NCBI GenBank assembly: GCA_012519525.1
Contig: JAAYQB010000101.1
Span: 1 to 21,108, forward strand
DNA length: 21,108 nt
Direction: 5' to 3'
Origin: Bacteroidales bacterium
GTDB taxonomy: Bacteria > Bacteroidota > Bacteroidia > Bacteroidales > WCHB1-69
The notes under the pieces are model-generated. The model saw nothing but the letters and a program-made list of their open reading frames with translations. It made no database searches and was not told where the DNA came from. Position 1 is the stretch's first letter. The number at the start of each line of letters is the position of its first letter. Made by a program: the position numbers and the translations under genes. Of this stretch, positions 1 to 6,925 are shown piece after piece.

Positions 1-11
1 AAAATTCTTTT

Positions 12-45
12 TTTTCAAACTGCAATGATTTTTTTTATACTTTTG
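12..45 (+). promoter_or_regulatory. Candidate Bacteroidetes-type promoter for the first small lipoprotein gene
   Basis: TACTTTTG at 38-45 matches the Bacteroidetes -7 consensus TAnnTTTG. A T-rich TTTTC at 12-16 sits about 21 nt upstream, where a TTTG-like -33 element is expected, but it is not a perfect match. Transcription would start near 52, leaving a leader of about 120 nt before the ATG at 176. T-rich DNA makes chance matches common. Confidence 0.4.
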
Positions 46-175
46 CTACGAAATTATATCAAAATAAAGTTTTTATTATTATGAAACGAACATCCTAAAC
101 TAATTCTGATACACAAGTAGATGAATACAAAGCATGCGAGTTTCATACAATTTTAAATTAAAAAAACATAAACGT

Positions 176-388
176 ATGAGAAAATTTATTTTAATCAGTT
201 CTGTATTAATGATAGCAGTTGTTATATTTACTTCTTGTGTAAAAACTTGTAAATGCAAAGAAGTTGAAGATGATGTTGTCAAATCTAATTTCGACCAACC
301 CGTAGAAATTGGAGTTAAATGCGAAGATTTAAGTTCTTACACTACTGACCCTGCTACAGGGAAAAAAACAGGAGATATTTGCGAATAA
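176..388 (+). CDS. Small cysteine-patterned lipoprotein (70 aa), paralogue A
   Basis: Function unknown. An in-frame ATG exists at 134, but the start at 176 puts a standard lipoprotein signal at the N-terminus (MRKF, hydrophobic stretch, lipobox FTSC with the lipidated Cys at residue 21). The mature part is only about 50 residues, with four further cysteines arranged as C-x3-C-x-C just after the lipid anchor, then a KC-acidic-acidic-LS motif and a final KTGDIC near the C-terminus. The same pattern recurs in the broken gene at 764-969, so the two are paralogues. The protein should sit on a membrane surface, and its cysteines could form disulfides or bind metal; that is inference. A candidate promoter lies upstream and a weak stem-loop downstream. 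I cannot tie it to a named family. Confidence 0.75.
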   Translation: MRKFILISSVLMIAVVIFTSCVKTCKCKEVEDDVVKSNFDQPVEIGVKCEDLSSYTTDPATGKKTGDICE

Positions 389-394
389 TTCTAT

Positions 395-422
395 CTCTAT
401 TTTTACATTAGTATTAATAGAG
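395..422 (+). terminator. Weak stem-loop after the first lipoprotein gene
   Basis: CTCTATT (395-401) can pair with AATAGAG (416-422) around a 14-nt loop, starting 6 nt past the stop codon. The stem is AT-rich and no T tract follows, so this is at best a weak terminator. Confidence 0.25.
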
Positions 423-682
423 TTATTGAAATTTCGGTAAATTTTTTAAAAAATTAATGATTTATCAAAACAAAGTTGTATTGTCTTTTTTGGACAACAA
501 TAGTTCAATACATTATGACTAGATTTTTTTGTTTTACTTCCATTTTTATAAAAATACTTCCATAATCACACTTAATTCAATAGGAATTATTTATAATATT
601 TTTTCTAATAATCTTAGATAAAGTTTATTTTCACATTTTAGCCAACTGATTAAATGATAAATAAAAAAAATATCATATTTTT

Positions 683-714
683 TTTGGCTTTTTACAATAA
701 AAAGTGTAATTTTG
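683..714 (+). promoter_or_regulatory. Bacteroidetes-type promoter for the second lipoprotein gene
   Basis: TTTG at 683-686 and TAATTTTG at 707-714 match the -33 TTTG and -7 TAnnTTTG consensus, with a 20-nt gap as expected. The start point would fall near 721, about 43 nt before the ATG at 764. This is the best promoter match in the window and supports the view that the downstream gene is, or recently was, expressed. Confidence 0.6.
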
Positions 715-763
715 CAATCATTAAATAAACATAAATAATCATTAATTTAAACAGTAATCGAAT

Positions 764-969
764 ATGAAAAAATTAGTTTTAATTGCAGCTGCAATAGCAA
801 CAGTAATCAGTTTCAGTGCTTGTAAAAAACATGTATCTGTACTCCTTATGTAGGAGGCTTTGCAGGCGAAAAAACAGAATATGAATTACCTGAAGACTTA
901 AAAAAATGTTCAGAAATGTCAACCATTGTAGAAGTAAATGGTGTAAAAACTGGACTTGATTGTAAATAG
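764..969 (+). pseudogene. Small cysteine-patterned lipoprotein, paralogue B, frameshifted in an A6 run
   Basis: From the ATG at 764 the frame gives a signal peptide with lipobox FSAC (Cys at residue 20) and then stops after 29 codons at 851-853. The next frame continues without interruption to TAG at 967-969. Adding one A to the six-A run just after the lipobox Cys codon (about 824-829) restores one 68-aa protein. That protein begins C-KKT-C-I-C after the signal and contains KCSEMS and KTGLDC, matching paralogue A at 176-388 (C-VKT-C-K-C, KCEDLS, KTGDIC). The reading is therefore a single-base deletion, a homopolymer sequencing error, or slippage-based recoding. Function unknown. It has a good promoter upstream and a strong terminator downstream. 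Confidence 0.75.
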
Positions 970-990
970 GCTGCATTTAGTTCACTTAAT

Positions 991-1030
991 AAAGCTTCAT
1001 TAGTGAAAACTAATGGTGCTTTTATTTTTT
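991..1030 (+). terminator. Strong intrinsic terminator after the second lipoprotein gene
   Basis: Arms 991-1004 and 1009-1022 pair at 13 of 14 positions (one T-T mismatch, one G-T wobble) around a GAAA tetraloop at 1005-1008. A T-rich tract follows (TTTTATTTTTT, to 1030). The stop of the preceding gene is at 969. The hairpin overlaps the upstream candidate ATG (1013) of the next gene. Confidence 0.85.
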
Positions 1031-2020
1031 ATGATAAGAACAATACGATTTTGGTTACACAATGCACGCTATATAGCATTGCCTCAAAGCCTGTTGCCTG
1101 CTTTATTGGCAATTTGCATGGCAATGCAAACCGATTCATTTTCATGGCAACTTGCTATTATTGCATTTATTGGAGTAGCTTTCGTACATTTAGCTGCTAA
1201 TCTGACTGACGATTACTTTGACTATCGTAAAAACAAAGTACTCATATCCCAACAAAATCTTCCGACCGTATCTCCTATTCGAAAAGGAAAGTGTAACTAC
1301 CTAATAACTAACTCTGTTACAAAAAAACAATTAATAAAAGCCATTCTTCTTTTATTTTTATTAGGAAGTATATGTGCCGGTATTATTTTTGCTTATAGAG
1401 GAATCATTATACTTTATTTTGTGTTTATTACGGGATTTTTCAGTATTTCTTATGCAGGTTTCCCATTTTCTTTGAGTTATCACGGTTTAGGGGAAATTAT
1501 CATAGGTTTTATTTTTGGTCCATTGCTCATGTTAGGAGTATATTTTTCAGCAAGCGGTTCTTTTTCACCAGCTATATTGATTGTTTCTTTGATAATAGGA
1601 AGTTTAGTATGCAATATTTTATTTTCTCATTCTATAATGGATATCGAAGCTGATAAAAGTATAAGAAAAAGAACTTTAGCTGTAGTGCTGAAAAAACAAT
1701 CATTAATGTTGGCTGCTGCTTTTTTGCTAAGCATATTTCCTTATCTTATTTTAACCTACGGCATTATTAAAGAATATCTTAACCCTTATTACGGATTCGT
1801 TTTTTGTCTACTCCCCTTTTCTATTCTATTGTTTTACTTACTGTTCCAATACGTTTTACATCCTGAAAAAAAATACCGTAAACGATTTTGGATGGGACCT
1901 ATGGAACAATGGAATGCTATCGAAAAAGCAGGAATCGATCAGTTTATGATAAGATGGTATTTGGCTCGTAATATTTGTGTGTATTTTTGTTTGATTATTG
2001 CTATTATTAGTTTTCTATAA
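1031..2020 (+). CDS. UbiA-family membrane prenyltransferase
   Basis: Integral membrane enzyme of the UbiA superfamily, which transfers a prenyl chain from a polyprenyl diphosphate to an acceptor such as a quinone precursor. The first Asp-rich motif is N-L-T-D-D-Y-F-D at residues 57-64 and the second is D-I-E-A-D at 204-208; these bind Mg-diphosphate. About eight to nine hydrophobic helices fill the rest of the 329 residues. The frame is open from an ATG at 1013, but that codon lies inside the terminator stem of the preceding gene. The ATG at 1031 gives a family-like N-terminus (short polar helix, then NAR and LPQSLLPA), so I prefer it. No promoter is obvious between the terminator and the start. 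The acceptor cannot be told from sequence: MenA-type naphthoate prenylation is possible, but no menaquinone gene is nearby, so I give no symbol. Confidence 0.85.
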   Translation: MIRTIRFWLHNARYIALPQSLLPALLAICMAMQTDSFSWQLAIIAFIGVAFVHLAANLTDDYFDYRKNKVLISQQNLPTVSPIRKGKCNYLITNSVTKKQLIKAILLLFLLGSICAGIIFAYRGIIILYFVFITGFFSISYAGFPFSLSYHGLGEIIIGFIFGPLLMLGVYFSASGSFSPAILIVSLIIGSLVCNILFSHSIMDIEADKSIRKRTLAVVLKKQSLMLAAAFLLSIFPYLILTYGIIKEYLNPYYGFVFCLLPFSILLFYLLFQYVLHPEKKYRKRFWMGPMEQWNAIEKAGIDQFMIRWYLARNICVYFCLIIAIISFL

Positions 2021-2157
2021 TGCTACGTAATTTATTGATTGCTACAGGATTTATTTCTCTTTTTCTAAGAATTATTGGAATTTTTGTCTCTTTATTGTCA
2101 AGTACTTCTTTTTTGTTTTCCAAAAATTCACTTAGTTTACAACAATGGCTTTTATAA
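2020..2157 (+). CDS. Possible small hydrophobic protein (45 aa), doubtful
   Basis: The prenyltransferase stop overlaps an ATG (TAATG at 2018-2022), the same arrangement seen between ruvB and pssA in this window. The frame encodes 45 residues with one hydrophobic stretch (about residues 5-31) followed by a short polar tail ending QQWLL. It resembles nothing I recognise. The only support is the coupled start and a plausible membrane helix; AT-rich DNA readily yields such ORFs by chance. It could also be the remnant of a longer decayed gene. Confidence 0.2.
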   Translation: MLRNLLIATGFISLFLRIIGIFVSLLSSTSFLFSKNSLSLQQWLL

Positions 2158-2173
2158 AGATACTTAAACATAG

Positions 2174-2203
2174 ATTGCTTTATCTGTTTTTTTTCTATTT
2201 TTG
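2174..2203 (+). promoter_or_regulatory. Candidate promoter for uvrA
   Basis: TATTTTTG at 2196-2203 fits the -7 TAnnTTTG consensus. ATTG at 2174-2177 is a partial -33 element with an 18-nt gap. A start near 2210 would give a leader of about 80 nt before the ATG at 2291. I saw no SOS-type operator, but the Bacteroidetes LexA box is not something I can recognise reliably. Confidence 0.3.
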
Positions 2204-2290
2204 TAATTCAATTAATATTTGTATTATTTATAATAAATCAATACCATATAGAGTTTTTTAATTTAAATTGTATCTGCTATACTGAAAAAA

Positions 2291-5110
2291 ATGTCAATAA
2301 GAGAAGAGAATTTAGAAATTTGGGGAGCGAAAAAAAACAATTTAAAGAATATTAATTTAATTATTCCACGCAATCAATTTGTTGTCATCACAGGCTTATC
2401 GGGTTCGGGAAAATCTTCTCTTGCCTTCGACACTATTTATGCCGAAGGTCAAAGACGCTATATGGAAACATTTTCTTCTTATGCACGACGTTTTATAGGC
2501 GAAATGGCTCGTCCTGAGGTAGATAAAATAACCGGCTTAAGTCCTGTTATTTCTATTGAACAAAAAACAGTGAATCGTAGTCCGCGTTCAACGGTAGGAA
2601 CCATTACCGAAATTTATGATTTCTTGCGTCTATTGTATGCACGAGTTTCTACTGCCTATTCTTACAATACCAAAGAACCCATGATTCGCTATAGCGAAAA
2701 ACAAATAAGCGAACTTATTGAAAAGAATTATAATAACAAAATTATTTACATTTTAGCTCCTATTATCAGAGGAAGGAAAGGACATTATAGAGAAGTTTTT
2801 CAACAAATACTCAAATGGGGTTTTATCCAAGCTCGTATTGACGGCGAAATCAAAGAAATTACATATCGCATGCAAGTTGATCGTTATAAAACCCACGATA
2901 TAGAAGTTGTTGTTGATAGTTTAGTCGTTAAAGGAAGCAATCACAATCGCTTAATGAAATCCATTGAAGTAGCCATGAAATACGGCAAAGGCATTCTAAT
3001 GGTATTAGAAGACAAACAAGCTGTTCCTAAAATATATAGTCGTTTTCTGATGTGTCCTACAACAGGCATTTCTTATCCCGAACCGGAACCCAATACATTC
3101 TCGTTTAATTCACCTTATGGTTCTTGTCCTCACTGCAATGGATTGGGAGAGATTACTGAAACGGACATTAATAAAATAAGCGACCCTCGCAAATCAATTC
3201 GCAATGGAGGCATTATTCCTATAGGCGTTTATAAAGCCAATTGGATATTTAAACAAATTGAAGGAATTGCCATGCAATACCATTTTACCCTCGACACCCC
3301 TATCGAACAAATTCCGGAAGAGGCTTTAAATGTAATTTTTTACGGTAGCGACAAACCCATTATGATTAAAAATGATACCTCTAATACTTATACCTATTCA
3401 AATAATTATGAGGGAATTATTAATTTTATACTTGCACAAAACACAGAAGATGCACCTGCCAATATTCGTAAATGGGCACAACAGTTTATGCACACCAAAA
3501 CTTGCGATGTATGCAACGGAAGCCGATTAAAAAAAGAAGTTTTGTATTTCTTAATCGGCGGAAAAAACATAGCAGAATTATCATCGTGGGATATAAGTGT
3601 TTTAAATGAATGGATTCAACACATTAACGATTATTTAGACGAAAAAAAACAAATTATTGCTCACGAAATTGTTCGTGAAATTAAAACAAGGCTACAGTTT
3701 CTTCTCAATTTAGGAATTGATTATTTAAGCCTAAACCGTTCGTCTCAAAGTCTATCGGGAGGAGAAGCACAACGCATCCGATTGGCAACACAAATCGGCT
3801 CTCAACTTGTCAATGTGTTGTATATTTTAGATGAACCAAGCATAGGTCTTCATCAACGCGACAATCAACGACTTATCTCATCATTAAAAAACCTTCGCGA
3901 TGCAGGCAATTCAGTGATTGTAGTTGAGCATGATTTGGATACGATGAAAAACGCTGACTTCATTGTAGATATGGGTCCACATGCCGGCAACGGAGGCGGC
4001 TATGTGGTAGCAAAAGGAAGTTACAAAGATATTTTAACTTCCGATTCACTCACTGCCGATTATCTGACAGGAAGAAAAATAATCCAAGTTCCTGCTAAAC
4101 GACGCAAAGGGACAGGAAATACGATTACACTAAAAGGAGCAAGCGGTCATAATTTGAAAAACATTACCGTCAATTTTCCTTTAGGAAAACTAATTTGTGT
4201 AACGGGAGTTTCGGGAAGCGGAAAATCTTCGCTTGTCAATGCTACACTCTATCCTATTTTAAATAAGCATATTTATCGTTCCGAAAAAAAACCTCTTTGT
4301 TATAAAGAAATTACAGGATTAGAAAATGTGGATAAAGTTATGGAAATCAACCAACAACCTATAGGTCGCACTCCGCGTTCCAATCCTGTAACTTATATTG
4401 GCGTTTTCGACGATATAAGAAAATTATACGCTTCTTTGCCGGAATCTAAAATTCGCAACTATCAAGCAGGACGTTTTTCTTTTAACGTAAAAGGCGGACG
4501 ATGCGATGTGTGTCGAGGAAGTGGTGTCCGCACCATCGAGATGAGTTTTTTGCCCGATGTGTACGTACATTGCGAAACATGCAATGAAAAACGTTATAAT
4601 CGTGAAACGCTTGAAATTCGATATAAAGGAAAGTCTATCAGCGATATATTAGAAATGAACATTAGCGACTCCATTGCCTTTTTTGAGGGTATTCCTGCTA
4701 TTCGTTCCAAATTAGAAATAATGGAAAAAGTAGGCTTAGGTTATTTAAGTTTAGGACAAGCCTCTACCACACTTTCGGGCGGAGAAGCACAACGCATAAA
4801 ACTTTCTGCCGAATTATGTAAAAAAGATACGGGGAAAACTCTTTATATTTTAGACGAACCAACTACAGGACTGCATTTTGAAGATATAAGGATGCTATTA
4901 GACGTGCTAAATCAATTGGTAGACAAAGGGAATACTATTATTGTGATTGAACATAATATGGACGTCATAAAAGTTGCCGATTGGGTAATTGATTTAGGTC
5001 CCGAAGGTGGAAGCAAAGGGGGAAAAATTATTGCAGAAGGAACTCCCGAAGACATCGTAAAAAAAGGAAAAGGATATACGGCACATTATTTATCCTCTTA
5101 TCTAAAATAA
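2291..5110 (+). CDS. uvrA: UvrABC excinuclease subunit A
   Basis: DNA damage-recognition ATPase of nucleotide excision repair; it dimerises, loads UvrB at lesions and is then released. The protein is 939 aa, the usual full length. Visible elements: Walker A GLSGSGKS at 35-42; an N-terminal zinc module around 255-282; CDVC at 405-408; first ABC signature LSGGEAQRIRLA and Walker B LDEPSIGLHQRDN; a second Walker A GVSGSGKS; the C-terminal zinc finger C738-x2-C741-x19-C761-x2-C764; and the second signature LSGGEAQRIKLS with LDEPTTGLHFED. One oddity is that the first zinc module reads CPTT at 255-258 where the E. coli protein has CPxC, so it keeps only three of four cysteines (C255, C279, C282). 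The gene stands alone, with a stem-loop immediately after the stop. Confidence 0.97.
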   Translation: MSIREENLEIWGAKKNNLKNINLIIPRNQFVVITGLSGSGKSSLAFDTIYAEGQRRYMETFSSYARRFIGEMARPEVDKITGLSPVISIEQKTVNRSPRSTVGTITEIYDFLRLLYARVSTAYSYNTKEPMIRYSEKQISELIEKNYNNKIIYILAPIIRGRKGHYREVFQQILKWGFIQARIDGEIKEITYRMQVDRYKTHDIEVVVDSLVVKGSNHNRLMKSIEVAMKYGKGILMVLEDKQAVPKIYSRFLMCPTTGISYPEPEPNTFSFNSPYGSCPHCNGLGEITETDINKISDPRKSIRNGGIIPIGVYKANWIFKQIEGIAMQYHFTLDTPIEQIPEEALNVIFYGSDKPIMIKNDTSNTYTYSNNYEGIINFILAQNTEDAPANIRKWAQQFMHTKTCDVCNGSRLKKEVLYFLIGGKNIAELSSWDISVLNEWIQHINDYLDEKKQIIAHEIVREIKTRLQFLLNLGIDYLSLNRSSQSLSGGEAQRIRLATQIGSQLVNVLYILDEPSIGLHQRDNQRLISSLKNLRDAGNSVIVVEHDLDTMKNADFIVDMGPHAGNGGGYVVAKGSYKDILTSDSLTADYLTGRKIIQVPAKRRKGTGNTITLKGASGHNLKNITVNFPLGKLICVTGVSGSGKSSLVNATLYPILNKHIYRSEKKPLCYKEITGLENVDKVMEINQQPIGRTPRSNPVTYIGVFDDIRKLYASLPESKIRNYQAGRFSFNVKGGRCDVCRGSGVRTIEMSFLPDVYVHCETCNEKRYNRETLEIRYKGKSISDILEMNISDSIAFFEGIPAIRSKLEIMEKVGLGYLSLGQASTTLSGGEAQRIKLSAELCKKDTGKTLYILDEPTTGLHFEDIRMLLDVLNQLVDKGNTIIVIEHNMDVIKVADWVIDLGPEGGSKGGKIIAEGTPEDIVKKGKGYTAHYLSSYLK

Positions 5111-5112
5111 AA

Positions 5113-5145
5113 AAGGATTTTACCTCTTCTTTCTGTAAAATCCTT
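5113..5145. terminator. Bidirectional stem-loop between uvrA and the convergent lipoprotein gene
   Basis: AAGGATTTTAC (5113-5123) pairs perfectly with GTAAAATCCTT (5135-5145) around an 11-nt loop, three bases after the uvrA stop. Read on the minus strand, the stem is followed by a good T tract (the complement of the A run at 5106-5114). On the plus strand only a scattered T-rich tract follows. It probably serves the minus gene best and may stop both transcripts. Confidence 0.7.
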
Positions 5146-5169
5146 GCATTGTTATTTATTTTTTATTTC

Positions 5170-5616
5170 TTAATTTATTCTTTTATAAACCTTTCTATCA
5201 TCAGGATAGCCTTCGCCTTCTATGATAAGTGTCAGCGTTTGATTTTCTATTAATTCATATTTATAAGTAATGTCGGCTTGCGGATGCGTCCCATCTTTTA
5301 CTCTATTGGAAAAAGTAATTTTATTGTGCTTTCTTTCAAAATTTCCTTTCACTTGCCATTTATCCCATTTTCCGTCTTTGCGTTCAAAAAAATCTTGAAC
5401 ATAAGTATAATCAGCTCCTGAATTAAACAGTAAAGTCTCTTTACAAGAATCGACAGCTAAGCCTCTTAATTCTTTAATATCGCATTCCCATTTACCTACC
5501 ACAGGTATTTTATCGTATTTGTTGCAACTTATTAATAGCATTACAACCGCAAAATTAAGCACTAATACTCCATTTTTCATTATTCTTTTCGAGTGATTTT
5601 TAAGCATTTTATTCAT
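5170..5616 (-). CDS. Lipocalin-like lipoprotein (148 aa)
   Basis: Small surface or periplasmic lipoprotein of unknown role. A hydrophobic segment ends in the lipobox LLISC, with the lipidated Cys at residue 31 from the first ATG. Starting at the internal ATG at 5580 (residue 13, MKNG) gives a more typical 18-residue signal, so either start is possible. The mature part opens with P-V-V-G-K-W-E-C and alternates beta strands (LLFNSGADYTYV, WQVKGNFERKHNKITF, TYKYELIENQTLTLI), as in the lipocalin-like small lipoproteins common in Bacteroidetes. It stands alone, convergent with uvrA and divergent from ruvB. The family call rests on the GKW opening and strand pattern, not on a decisive motif. Confidence 0.75.
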   Translation of the reverse strand: MNKMLKNHSKRIMKNGVLVLNFAVVMLLISCNKYDKIPVVGKWECDIKELRGLAVDSCKETLLFNSGADYTYVQDFFERKDGKWDKWQVKGNFERKHNKITFSNRVKDGTHPQADITYKYELIENQTLTLIIEGEGYPDDRKVYKRIN

Positions 5617-5652
5617 TTTTTTTAAATTTAATTAATATTTTTTATTTTTTTA

Positions 5653-5660
5653 CAAATGTA
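5653..5660 (-). promoter_or_regulatory. Candidate -7 element for the lipocalin-like gene
   Basis: CAAATGTA on the plus strand reads TACATTTG on the minus strand, a match to TAnnTTTG, about 37 nt before the start at 5616. The -33 side is weak (ATTG on the minus strand from 5684-5687, gap 23 nt). Confidence 0.35.
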
Positions 5661-5835
5661 TATAAAAATACATTTAGTCTGAACAATATATTGAAAATAT
5701 TTTTTTATTACTAATCGACAAAAATTTTTGCAATCCTTTTTCCTTTCTCGTATGCAAAAATATACTTTTATTTGTTTCAATTAATAATAAAATATAATGT
5801 ACAAGTTTGTAAAAAATAAAATTCACAATAATCGC

Positions 5836-5865
5836 TTGTTTGTATTGCTTTTTATTTTATTTTTG
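5836..5865 (+). promoter_or_regulatory. Candidate promoter for the ruvB-led operon
   Basis: CTTG... starts around 5835-5838 and TATTTTTG lies at 5858-5865, separated by about 19 nt, matching the Bacteroidetes -33/-7 layout. The start point would be near 5872. This lies inside the extended reading frame that opens at 5840 and about 20 nt before the ATG at 5894, which favours 5894 as the true ruvB start. Confidence 0.45.
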
Positions 5866-5893
5866 CAAGGATATAAATATTGGTATAAAAATT

Positions 5894-6925
5894 ATGTTAA
5901 ATCCGCATTTAAATCCTTCTTCCGACAATCTCAATCTTTCTGATAAAGAAATAGAAAAGGTAATACGTCCTTCCGATTTTCGAGAGTTTTTCGGACAAGA
6001 AAAAGTGGTTGAAAATTTAAAAATTTTTGTACATGCAGCCAAGCAAAGAGGCGAATCTTTAGACCATGTGCTATTACATGGACCTCCGGGACTTGGAAAA
6101 ACTACTTTATCTCATATCATTGCTAACGAAATGGGCGTCAATGTACGCGTTACTTCGGGTCCTGTTATTGATAAACCCGGTGATTTAGCAGGATTACTTA
6201 CCAATTTAGAAACCAATGATGTGTTGTTTATTGACGAAATTCATCGGCTATCGCCGGTCGTCGAAGAGTATCTCTATTCTGCAATGGAAGATTATAAAAT
6301 CGACATTTTGATAGAATCGGGACCCAATGCCCGCAATGTGCAAATCGGATTAAACCAATTTACATTAGTGGGTGCTACTACCCGTTCAGGATTGTTAACA
6401 GCACCTTTACGTTCTCGCTTCGGCATTAATTTACGTCTTAATTACTACGAAACTTCTACTTTGGAAAAAATCATTGCACGCTCGGCAACGATTTTAAAAA
6501 TAGAAATTGATGAAAGTGCTGCTCACGAAATTGCACGACGTAGCCGAGGAACACCTCGTATAGCCAATCTTTTATTAAGAAGAATCAGAGACTTTGCTCA
6601 AATAAAAGGCAAAGGAATGATTGACTTAGAAATAGCCAAATACGGATTAGCAGCCTTAAACGTAGACATGTATGGACTTGATGAAATGGACAATAAAATT
6701 TTGTTGACCATTATTCAAAAGTTTAAAGGTGGACCGGTAGGCATTTCCACTATTGCAACGGCTGTAGCCGAAGATGCCGGCACTATCGAAGAAGTGTACG
6801 AACCCTTTTTAATACAAGAAGGATTTCTTGTTCGTACCCCAAGAGGTAGAGAAGCTACCGATTTAGCTTATTCTCATTTAAATATCAAAAGAACCGATAT
6901 CATTAATAATTCTTTATTCGATTAA
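5894..6925 (+). CDS. ruvB: Holliday junction branch migration ATPase RuvB
   Basis: Hexameric AAA+ motor that works with RuvA to move Holliday junctions before RuvC cuts them. From the ATG at 5894 the protein has 343 aa, the usual length; the longer frame from 5840 adds 18 atypical residues that overlap the putative promoter. Walker A GPPGLGKT is at residues 63-70, Walker B is LFIDEIHRLS, the arginine-finger region is PLRSRFGI, and the C-terminal winged helix carries GLDEMDNKIL and the GG(P)VGISTIA block ending in TPRGREAT. The stop overlaps the pssA start (TAATG), so the two are probably translated together. ruvA and ruvC are not in the window. Confidence 0.96.
   Translation: MLNPHLNPSSDNLNLSDKEIEKVIRPSDFREFFGQEKVVENLKIFVHAAKQRGESLDHVLLHGPPGLGKTTLSHIIANEMGVNVRVTSGPVIDKPGDLAGLLTNLETNDVLFIDEIHRLSPVVEEYLYSAMEDYKIDILIESGPNARNVQIGLNQFTLVGATTRSGLLTAPLRSRFGINLRLNYYETSTLEKIIARSATILKIEIDESAAHEIARRSRGTPRIANLLLRRIRDFAQIKGKGMIDLEIAKYGLAALNVDMYGLDEMDNKILLTIIQKFKGGPVGISTIATAVAEDAGTIEEVYEPFLIQEGFLVRTPRGREATDLAYSHLNIKRTDIINNSLFD

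Larger units (their letters stand above)
389..763. other. Intergenic region between the two lipoprotein paralogues
   Basis: This AT-rich stretch has no convincing ORF on either strand. It holds a weak stem-loop just after the first gene (395-422) and a good Bacteroidetes-type promoter before the second (683-714). Short complementary words near 475-498 (GTTGT with ACAAC, or TTGTC with GACAA) are mutually exclusive and too short to call a structure. Confidence 0.6.

Noticed and set aside
100..282. Minus-strand ORF over the first lipoprotein gene
   Set aside because: It is antisense to a gene with a clear lipoprotein signal and has no recognisable features of its own.
474..498. Short complementary words in the first intergenic region
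   Set aside because: Two alternative 5-bp pairings exclude each other and neither has a supporting context.
779..976. Minus-strand ORF (65 aa) over the broken lipoprotein gene
   Set aside because: The plus strand has a promoter, signal peptide and paralogue match. The antisense frame gives a low-complexity product with no family resemblance.
1003..1200. Plus-strand ORF overlapping the prenyltransferase start in another frame
   Set aside because: The overlapping frame carries the conserved UbiA motifs. This one begins inside the terminator hairpin and has no motifs.
5857..6042. Minus-strand ORF over the ruvB start
   Set aside because: Antisense to the conserved RuvB N-terminus.
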